From: an uncultured Bacteroidales bacterium
Lineage (GTDB): Bacteria; Bacteroidota; Bacteroidia; Bacteroidales; Muribaculaceae
Direction: 5' to 3'
Length of the DNA stretch: 64,000 bases
NCBI GenBank assembly: GCA_945829225.1
Contig: CALZTY010000003.1
Span: 41,567 to 105,566 of the forward strand
Positions 58,673-64,000 of this stretch are shown one piece after another (position 1 is the stretch's first letter; every line of letters begins with the position of its first letter). The translations under genes were made by a program, and so were the position numbers. The notes beneath the pieces were generated by a model, which did no database searches, had not been told where the DNA came from, and saw only the letters and a list, made by a program, of their open reading frames with translations.

Positions 58673-59236
58673 TTATTTGCGACGCGGGGCAAAGCGCACC
58701 GGATAGTCGGGACGCACCTTGCCGGCTGCGATATTGTTGAGTTTTGACTTGATGAGTTGCTTGCGTATAGCCGAGATGTGGTCGACATAAACCTTGCCCT
58801 CGAGGTGGTCATACTCGTGTTGAATGATGCGAGCGAGGAATCCGCTGAATTCTTCATCGTGGGGCTGGAAGTTCTCATCGACCCATTGCAGGCGGATGTG
58901 CTCCACGCGGTTGACATTTTCGCTGAGTCCGGGGAGGCTCAGGCAGCCCTCGGCGCGGGTGACTTTCTCGCCGTCGAGCACCTCGAGATGCGCATTGATG
59001 AGGGTGAGTTTGACACCATCGAGTTCGGGAAAACTTTCGGCAAGGGGCGAGGCGTCGATGACCACGATGCGGTCGTTGCGTCCTATCTGGGGCGCAGCGA
59101 GTCCCACGCCGTCGCTATCGTACATTGTCTCGTACATATCGGCGATAAGTTGCGCCAAGCCGGGATACTCAGGGGTTATATCTGTCGACACCTTGCGCAA
59201 TACAGGATGTCCGTAGAGGTAAATTGGCAGTTTCAT
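58673..59236 (-). CDS. def: Peptide deformylase
   Basis: Def removes the formyl group from the N-terminal methionine of new proteins. The 187-aa enzyme has all three metal-site motifs: [11 protein letters not shown] (about 44-54), the cysteine motif EGCLSLPG (about 96-103) and the histidine motif QHEYDHLEG (about 140-148). The Asn-rich, basic C-terminal tail is usual in Bacteroidota. It is the second gene of a large operon, 6 nt after ruvX and 23 nt before ettA. Confidence 0.96.
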   Translation of the reverse strand: MKLPIYLYGHPVLRKVSTDITPEYPGLAQLIADMYETMYDSDGVGLAAPQIGRNDRIVVIDASPLAESFPELDGVKLTLINAHLEVLDGEKVTRAEGCLSLPGLSENVNRVEHIRLQWVDENFQPHDEEFSGFLARIIQHEYDHLEGKVYVDHISAIRKQLIKSKLNNIAAGKVRPDYPVRFAPRRK

Positions 59237-59242
59237 ATATCT

Positions 59243-59662
59243 TTATGTGCAATATTTGCTTTGTAAAAAATCATTCAAAAGGATGGTTGCCGAGATTTCG
59301 TCAACAATGGCTTTGTCGCGACGGTCCATGCGCTTCATGCCACCGTCAATCATCGCTTGATGGGCTATTGCCGAGGTGAAACGCTCGTCGTAGAATACGA
59401 TGTTCATCGGGGCAATCTCCTTGCGCAGGCGGTTGATTACCGGGGTGAGATAGCGCATCGACTCGGAGGGCTCGCCTCGCAGGGTTGTCGGATGTCCCAC
59501 CACTATGTAATCAACAGCCTCGCGGGCTATGTAATCCTTAACAAAGGCGATTAACTCGCCTGTCGCCACGGTGGTGAGCCCGCCGGCGCTGATGCGCAAA
59601 ATATCGGTCACGGCGATGCCGCAACGTTTGCGTCCAAAGTCGATTGCTAATAGTCGTCCCAT
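59243..59662 (-). CDS. ruvX: RuvX/YqgF-family Holliday junction resolvase-like protein
   Basis: Start chosen at ATG 59662; the ORF track uses a TTG four codons earlier. The 139-aa protein has the RNase H-like fold: GRLLAIDFGRKRCGIAVTD (about 2-20) with the catalytic Asp, VDYIVVGHPTTLRGEPSESM (about 50-69), and VFYDERFTSAIAHQAMI (about 88-104) with Asp-Glu. The final DRRDKAIVDEISATILLNDFL has the last acidic residue. The family acts in 16S rRNA 5'-end maturation in Escherichia coli and may process junction DNA. It is the first gene of the suf-containing operon. Confidence 0.93.
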   Translation of the reverse strand: MGRLLAIDFGRKRCGIAVTDILRISAGGLTTVATGELIAFVKDYIAREAVDYIVVGHPTTLRGEPSESMRYLTPVINRLRKEIAPMNIVFYDERFTSAIAHQAMIDGGMKRMDRRDKAIVDEISATILLNDFLQSKYCT

Positions 59663-59671
59663 TGGTGAGTG

Positions 59672-59703
59672 CAAAGTTACAAAAAATCCCCCACCTATAC
59701 AAG
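59672..59703 (-). promoter_or_regulatory. Promoter of the ruvX-def-ettA-cvpA-suf operon
   Basis: On the minus strand TAACTTTG (59679-59672) is a perfect -7 box, with CTTG (59703-59700) as a near -33 box 20 bp upstream. The ATG at 59662 is only about 10 bp below the -7 box, so the RNA would be nearly leaderless and the longer TTG start is excluded. Confidence 0.6.
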
Positions 59704-59831
59704 TGAGGGATTTCTTGCATCAATTGGGCTGTAATTAGCATATTTGTCTAAATTTTAAGTGCAACTTTAAATTTAGACAAGTGATGCGTAACTAACTATT
59801 GTACAGTGGTTTTTAATGATACTATAAAACT

Positions 59832-59859
59832 GACGGCGAGCGTGGTGGCGCTCGCCGTC
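59832..59859 (-). terminator. Terminator of the serpin gene
   Basis: A perfect 11-bp stem (GACGGCGAGCG and complement) has a 6-nt loop, 23 nt after the serpin stop. On the minus strand it is followed by a T-rich stretch (AGTTTTATAG). Confidence 0.75.
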
Positions 59860-59881
59860 GTTGTATGTGGGGATGTGTGGA

Positions 59882-61141
59882 TTAGAGGTTGTTGACGCGG
59901 CCGATGAATATGATGGTGCCGGTGGCGTTGTTGCGCACCACGTAGTTGAAGGGCTTGTCGATAACTACCGGAACCGGGGGTTGATCAATGGGGCTTGTAG
60001 TTGTATTGCCCCATATTGTTGTCACTGCAGCACCTTCTGCTCCATCTTCATTAACAATAAAAGATACCTTTTGGATAGCCTTGATATCTTTTATTGTTAA
60101 GGCCGGGGGTAAACCAACTGTGGTCATAGGGCTGCCTATTGATGCTTCATGTAGCGCAGGAAATACCTTGATAAGGTCTGCCGTACATCCGGCGGTGAAG
60201 CGTGGCAAAGATAGATCTACCTTTGTAGGCTCTGCTGCAGCTTTTAGCGAGAAGTAAAATGTTGGGTCTAATTTGCCTTCTCCGATAATGATGTCGAGGC
60301 TATATGTACCGCCGCTGAAAGGCAGGCTTACGATAGAGGTGTTGCCGATAGTGGCATATTTGGGCGCAAAGCACATTCTCATCATATCGGCTTGTGTGTC
60401 GCCGGCAGCGCCGTGGAATGTAGCCTTTGTGGTCTTGGTCTTGTCAAATTTGTCTGCCCATGCACCTTGGAAATACAGAGCATTTGCCCAGAAAACTCCT
60501 AAATCATCGGGTAATTTCTCAATGATTTCCTTAATCAAACCCTCGGTGTTGTCATTGCACCATTGGTTGATGATGCCGGTAGCAAGCCCGGTGTCGCTGA
60601 TGTCAAGCGGTGATACCGGCGAGCGGAATGTGCTCTGCATGAACTGCTTATAGTCCTTTCTGATGGTGTATTTATTGTTAACCCATACCGAGTTGGCGAG
60701 TTTGATGAGCACACCGGTCTCATCGGCAGGCAGGTAGGTGAGCAATTTGGTGGTTAAGGTGTTCATCTCGTCTATTGATTTGAACCCTAACGAATTAACC
60801 ACTTGATCGCGCCACGGATTGTCAATACTGTTGGCATAGAGAGTGAAGCAGATCGCTGCACTCGCAGGCGAGAGACAGAAATTGCCATTCTCCGTATCAG
60901 TGATAGCTCCATTGATGTCGGTGGCGTCATACAACTCAAAAGCCATCTTGTCCAATTTTGCCAGGACGGCTTGCTCGTTGTCGGTGAAAGTTACTGTGTT
61001 GCTTGTGGCGAGCGGTTCAAGTTTGTCGTATGGTTGTGCGTTTTCGTCGGGGAGCGACGGATTATCATCGCTTGAGCATGATGCAAAGGCACCCATGCAT
61101 GCCATCAGCATCAGCGCTAACCCGGTGTTAATCAATTTCAT
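59882..61141 (-). CDS. Serpin-family protease inhibitor lipoprotein
   Basis: The 419-aa protein has a lipoprotein signal (LMACMGAFASC, cysteine near 21) followed by SSDDNPS, so it is membrane-bound and probably surface-exposed. The serpin fold is clear: FCLSPASAAICFTLYANS (about 88-105), VWVNNKYTIRKDYKQFMQSTF, INQWCNDNTEGLIKEII (about 190-206), WANALYFQGAWADKFDKTKT, and the reactive loop hinge NEDGAEGAAVTT near residue 365. The PFNYVVRNNATGTIIFIGRV segment closes the fold. Counting from the hinge glutamate as P17 puts a threonine at P1 (N-T-T/T-S-P). Small residues in the hinge suggest it inhibits rather than merely binds. It may protect against host or competitor proteases. Confidence 0.94.
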   Translation of the reverse strand: MKLINTGLALMLMACMGAFASCSSDDNPSLPDENAQPYDKLEPLATSNTVTFTDNEQAVLAKLDKMAFELYDATDINGAITDTENGNFCLSPASAAICFTLYANSIDNPWRDQVVNSLGFKSIDEMNTLTTKLLTYLPADETGVLIKLANSVWVNNKYTIRKDYKQFMQSTFRSPVSPLDISDTGLATGIINQWCNDNTEGLIKEIIEKLPDDLGVFWANALYFQGAWADKFDKTKTTKATFHGAAGDTQADMMRMCFAPKYATIGNTSIVSLPFSGGTYSLDIIIGEGKLDPTFYFSLKAAAEPTKVDLSLPRFTAGCTADLIKVFPALHEASIGSPMTTVGLPPALTIKDIKAIQKVSFIVNEDGAEGAAVTTIWGNTTTSPIDQPPVPVVIDKPFNYVVRNNATGTIIFIGRVNNL

Positions 61142-61178
61142 AATTTTTGTTATTTAATGGTTATAAAATATCTTTTTG

Positions 61179-61186
61179 CAAAAGTA
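61179..61186 (-). promoter_or_regulatory. -7 element of the serpin gene
   Basis: The minus strand reads TACTTTTG, matching TAnnTTTG, 37 bp before the serpin start. The -33 position reads TTTA at a spacing of about 21 bp. Confidence 0.5.
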
Positions 61187-61226
61187 CAAAAATTTTAATT
61201 GGGGGGGTAAAATATTGTTAAATTTT

Positions 61227-61682
61227 TCAGTGGAGTTGACGAGATAGGGTGATGCCCGGGCGAATAGGGATGGAGAAGGCGGTGAAAAGATTGGCGGTGT
61301 CGCTGTTGTAACTCACATGGTAGCGCTCGGGCGCGAGGAAATCGAGGGTAAAGGTGGCAGTGTCGCGGTGCTCAATGGGGTACTTGCCCACGGTGAGTCG
61401 CTCCTCGATGGAGATGTCAAAGCCTATGATGGTGACCGCTAGCGAGGCGGCGCCGTCGTCACCCACATCGGGTAGCCCTCGGCGGCAGATGACCATGTGC
61501 CCGGCATCGTCGATGCTCACGTCGATGCCGGCAGGGACCTCGGTGGAGCCGCTATTGCTCAACTCGCCGGCAACGGTGTGCAACACGGCGGCTCCGCGTC
61601 GCGAGGGTAGGGCAGCGTAGGCGATGATGGCTGCGGCAATCACTCCCGCAATGATATAGAACTCGGGCGTCGAGGTCCACAT
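61227..61682 (-). CDS. Small membrane-anchored protein, unknown function
   Basis: I do not recognise a family. The 151-aa protein has one N-terminal membrane helix (FYIIAGVIAAAIIAYAALP, about residues 8-26) without a clear cleavage site. A soluble all-beta-looking part follows (VDVSIDDAGHMVICRRGLP-like and SLAVTIIGFDISIEERLTVG). The likely topology is an anchor with the domain outside the cytoplasm. It follows mgtE by 7 nt and is probably co-transcribed with rsmA and mgtE. Confidence 0.7.
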   Translation of the reverse strand: MWTSTPEFYIIAGVIAAAIIAYAALPSRRGAAVLHTVAGELSNSGSTEVPAGIDVSIDDAGHMVICRRGLPDVGDDGAASLAVTIIGFDISIEERLTVGKYPIEHRDTATFTLDFLAPERYHVSYNSDTANLFTAFSIPIRPGITLSRQLH

Positions 61683-61689
61683 TATTTTA

Positions 61690-63054
61690 TTAGGCGAATA
61701 TGCTCAAGAAGAACTTGGCAACGAATACATAGATTACCAAGCCCATGATGTCGTTGGAAATCTGGATGAAAGGTCCGGTGGCAAGGGCAGGGTTGATGTG
61801 GATTTTCTCAAAGGTGAGCGGCACCACTGTGCCCAAGATAGAGCCGAACATCACCACGCAGAATAGCGACGCTGATACAGAGAGGGTTACCGCCAGACAC
61901 TCGGGATATACCAATAGGTTGTAAATGAGGATTACACCCGAGAGGATCGTGGCATTTAGCAAGCCGATGACCACCTCCTTGGCAAGTTGGGAGGAGAACT
62001 CCTTGATATCCAAGGAGCCGTTGGCGAGACCTTGCACGACGATAGCCGATGCTTGCACGCCCACATTACCGCCGGTGCCGGCGATGATGGGGATGAAGAG
62101 CGCCAGGGTGGTGACTGCCGAGAGTTGGTCCTCAAATCCACCGAGGATGATGGATGCGAGGATACCCGAGGCGATGCCGATGAGCAGCCATGGGATGCGA
62201 GCCTTGGCTTGCGCTAAGATGGAGTCGTCGGCATCAACGTCGGAGGAGATACCCGAAGCCAATTGGTAGTCGCGCTCGGATGACTCGCGCACCTGGTCCA
62301 TGACGTCGTCGACGGTGATGCGTCCCAGCAGTCGTCCGATACTGTCCACCACGGGCATCGCCACGAGGTCGTATTTCTCGAAGTCGAGGACCACCTCGTC
62401 GATGGGCGTGTCAGCCTTGACACTCACCGGGTCGGTCTCCATCACATGCTTGATTTTGGATACCGAGGGGTGGGTAATCATCTTCTTGAGGGGGAAGATG
62501 CCCTTGAGTTTATAGTCGTTGTCGACCACATAGACATAGTAGATTTCGTCCATTTCCTCGGCTTGTTGGCGCATTTCTTTGACGCACTCGGGCATGGACA
62601 TATTCTCGTTGACGACAACCATCTCGGTGCCCATCAAGCCACCGGCGGTATCCTCGTCATACTTGAGGAGGTCGATGATGTCGCCTGCCTGTTCCACGTC
62701 ATCGATGTGCGAGAGGATTTCGTCACGGTCCTCCTCGTCGAGTTGCTGGATGACGTCGACGGCATCGTCAGAGTCGAGGTGCTCGATTTGGCGAGCGATT
62801 TCCTCGGATGGCATGCCCTCGAGGAGTTTGAGGCGGTCGTCCTCGTCGAGTTCCATGAGCACGTCGGCAGCGGTCTCCTCGTCGAGCAACTTGTAGAGAA
62901 ACTCAGCCTCGGAGAGGTCGAGATTTTGGTACAACTCGGCAATGTCGGCGGGGTGGAGGTGCTCCAACTCTTGGCTGGCGAGTTGGCTGTCACCCGAGGC
63001 GATTATTTGGCGTATCTGCTCAAGATATTCGGTGGTAAATTCTTTCATTGACAT
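61690..63054 (-). CDS. mgtE: MgtE-family magnesium transporter
   Basis: MgtE is a magnesium-gated channel. The 454-aa protein has the cytoplasmic N domain (about 1-130: LEHLHPADIAELYQNLDLSEAEFLYKLL and QLDEEDRDEILSHIDDVEQ), a pair of CBS domains (about 140-265) with acidic magnesium-sensing residues, and five membrane helices (about 290-450) with LALFIPIIAGTGGNVGVQASAIVVQGLA as the signature. Two starts are possible: ATG 63054 and ATG 63048. The second gives a neat 4-nt overlap with the rsmA stop. It is co-transcribed with rsmA. Confidence 0.95.
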   Translation of the reverse strand: MSMKEFTTEYLEQIRQIIASGDSQLASQELEHLHPADIAELYQNLDLSEAEFLYKLLDEETAADVLMELDEDDRLKLLEGMPSEEIARQIEHLDSDDAVDVIQQLDEEDRDEILSHIDDVEQAGDIIDLLKYDEDTAGGLMGTEMVVVNENMSMPECVKEMRQQAEEMDEIYYVYVVDNDYKLKGIFPLKKMITHPSVSKIKHVMETDPVSVKADTPIDEVVLDFEKYDLVAMPVVDSIGRLLGRITVDDVMDQVRESSERDYQLASGISSDVDADDSILAQAKARIPWLLIGIASGILASIILGGFEDQLSAVTTLALFIPIIAGTGGNVGVQASAIVVQGLANGSLDIKEFSSQLAKEVVIGLLNATILSGVILIYNLLVYPECLAVTLSVSASLFCVVMFGSILGTVVPLTFEKIHINPALATGPFIQISNDIMGLVIYVFVAKFFLSIFA

Positions 63055-63863
63055 TGCGAAGAGGTGTTAGAGCCGGCGCGGATGTCGGCGATTAAGTTGG
63101 TGAGGTCGATGAATTGAGCCACGGAGAGTTGCTCGGGGCGCAGTGCGCCCAATGGGCAGTCGGCAGGGAAGACAACGCCGGCGGGAAGTAGCGAGCGCGC
63201 CGAGTTGCGGATAGTCTTGCGGCGCTGTCCGAATGTGGTCTTGACGACGGTGCGCATGAGGTCGAAGTCGCATCCGGGGTCGGTGACATCGTTGCGTCGC
63301 AGTCTGATAACGCCGCTCTTGACTTTCGGCGGCGGATTGAAGACGTGCTCATCGACAGTGAAGAGGTACTCGGTGGTGTACCACACTTGCAGCAAGACGC
63401 TGAGGATGCCACGCACCTTGGAGCCCTCGCGAGCACAGATGCGCTCGGCGACTTCGCGCTGCAGCATGCCTGTGCACTCGACCACACGATCGCGGTTGTC
63501 GAGGACCTTGAAGAAAATCTGCGAGGAGATATTATAGGGGTAATTGCCTATGACACAGCACTGTCGGTCGCCCACGATGTCTTGCAACGGGATGGCGAGG
63601 AAGTCGGCAGGCACCACTTGCTCGGGGCTCAACCCCGGCAAGTTGCCGGCGCGCAGATAGTCAACGCTCTCACTGTCAAGTTCCACGGCATACAACTCGC
63701 GTCCGGCAGCGAGGATATGAGAGGTGAGCACACCCATGCCGGGACCTACCTCGATAACGGGCAAGCCCGGGCAGTCATCGATGGTCGCGGCGATGCGACG
63801 CGCGATGGATTGGTCGGTCAAGAAGTGCTGACCTAAGGCTTTCTTGGGTTTTACTGCCGGCAT
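63045..63863 (-). CDS. rsmA: 16S rRNA dimethyladenosine transferase
   Basis: RsmA/KsgA dimethylates two adjacent adenosines near the 3' end of 16S rRNA during small-subunit maturation. The 272-aa protein shows KPKKALGQHFLTDQSIARRIA (about 5-25), the SAM motif VIEVGPGMGVLTSHIL (about 36-51), AVELDSESVDYLR, and the catalytic IGNYPYNISSQIFFKVLDNRD (about 103-123). FGQRRKTIRNSARSLLP lies in the C-terminal domain. It heads the rsmA-mgtE unit. Confidence 0.96.
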   Translation of the reverse strand: MPAVKPKKALGQHFLTDQSIARRIAATIDDCPGLPVIEVGPGMGVLTSHILAAGRELYAVELDSESVDYLRAGNLPGLSPEQVVPADFLAIPLQDIVGDRQCCVIGNYPYNISSQIFFKVLDNRDRVVECTGMLQREVAERICAREGSKVRGILSVLLQVWYTTEYLFTVDEHVFNPPPKVKSGVIRLRRNDVTDPGCDFDLMRTVVKTTFGQRRKTIRNSARSLLPAGVVFPADCPLGALRPEQLSVAQFIDLTNLIADIRAGSNTSSQCQ

Positions 63864-63880
63864 AGAGTCTCAAATTTCCG

Positions 63881-63888
63881 CAAAGTTA
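63881..63888 (-). promoter_or_regulatory. -7 element of rsmA
   Basis: The minus strand reads TAACTTTG, a perfect -7 box, 17 bp upstream of the rsmA start. No clear -33 TTTG lies at the standard distance. Beyond it (63889-64000) I see no gene or RNA that I can support. Confidence 0.5.
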
Positions 63889-64000
63889 CAGATAATTTTT
63901 CAACGGAGCAACCACATTATCCTTCCTTTTTTGCTCGAAGTCTCCCTGTGCAGGTTCAACTGGCAAGTGCAAAATTAGCGATTTGTTTGAAGAACTCAGT

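Noticed and set aside
59683-59720. Hairpin with AAATCCC/GGGATTT arms upstream of ruvX
   Set aside because: It has a mismatch in the stem and overlaps the ruvX promoter; the serpin gene already has a better terminator at 59832-59859.
63941-64000. tRNA-like GGTTCAA segment at the right edge
   Set aside because: No acceptor stem or anticodon arm could be folded around it.

Overview
The window looks like a chromosomal segment of a gut-type Bacteroidales bacterium, most plausibly Muribaculaceae or a close relative; the family is an inference. Three things point there. Promoters match the Bacteroidota pattern TTTG-N(18-20)-TAnnTTTG, and many genes have no obvious Shine-Dalgarno. Several families are typical of the phylum: DUF3078, DUF3256, WG-repeat lipoproteins, a GH2/DUF4982-like enzyme and an amylase with a Por-like C-terminal sorting domain. 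There is also an inositol-lipid gene cluster like the one known from Bacteroides. Most genes look fairly GC-rich; the AbiE pair, the DUF4143 ATPase and most intergenic stretches look AT-rich.

Layout, left to right. 1-1.6 kb: AbiE-type toxin-antitoxin pair, with the toxin cut by the window edge. 1.7-4.1 kb: secreted GH2 glycosidase. 4.3-10.4 kb: minus-strand operon of a Hanks-type Ser/Thr kinase, a secreted WG-repeat protein, an outer-membrane barrel, a lipoprotein and an S41 protease. 10.4-10.9 kb: divergent intergenic region with a 21-bp inverted repeat pair. 10.9-16 kb: plus-strand operon with a THUMP RNA methyltransferase, purD, a membrane protein, pdxB and a thioredoxin. 16-17.4 kb: DUF4143 ATPase preceded by a 23-bp tandem array. 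17.4-18.1 kb: nitroreductase lipoprotein.

18.1-25.1 kb is the most interesting block. It holds a complete-looking set of inositol-phospholipid and inositol-sphingolipid genes: myo-inositol-phosphate synthase, two CDP-alcohol phosphotransferases, an AUR1/PAP2-like synthase, a PgpA-like phosphatase, GtrA, a HAD phosphatase, a 72-aa protein and an ATP-grasp enzyme. In the model, glucose-6-phosphate becomes inositol-1-phosphate, then phosphatidylinositol-phosphate, then phosphatidylinositol, and the headgroup is finally passed to ceramide.

25.3-30 kb: WG-repeat lipoprotein, an orphan 23-bp tandem array and a secreted alpha-amylase. 30.2-33 kb: lptD. 33-40.2 kb: long plus-strand run (SDR, phoH, purC, menG/ubiE, DUF3078, two small secreted proteins, mtnN, AlbA_2 protein). 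40.4-41.9 kb: nagA and a deleted HxlR regulator. 42.2-46.2 kb: ispF, HAD-IIB phosphatase, and a polA that seems to lack the proofreading residues. 46.25-46.44 kb: two 39-bp repeats around a promoter that now drives only a short relic of a DUF4143-type ATPase. 46.4-51.6 kb: minus-strand operon of a DEAD-box helicase, DUF3256, xseA, xseB, thyA and folA. 51.6-59.7 kb: minus-strand operon ruvX-def-ettA-cvpA-sufB-sufC-sufD-sufS. 59.9-61.1 kb: serpin lipoprotein. 61.2-63.9 kb: rsmA, mgtE and a small membrane-anchored protein.

Best candidates for something under-described: the accessory genes of the inositol-lipid cluster, chiefly the ATP-grasp protein; the kinase/WG/barrel/lipoprotein/protease operon; and the short repeats beside one intact DUF4143 ATPase and one apparent relic, with an orphan array of the same period elsewhere. 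All calls come from reading the sequence and the ORF track; no database search was run.
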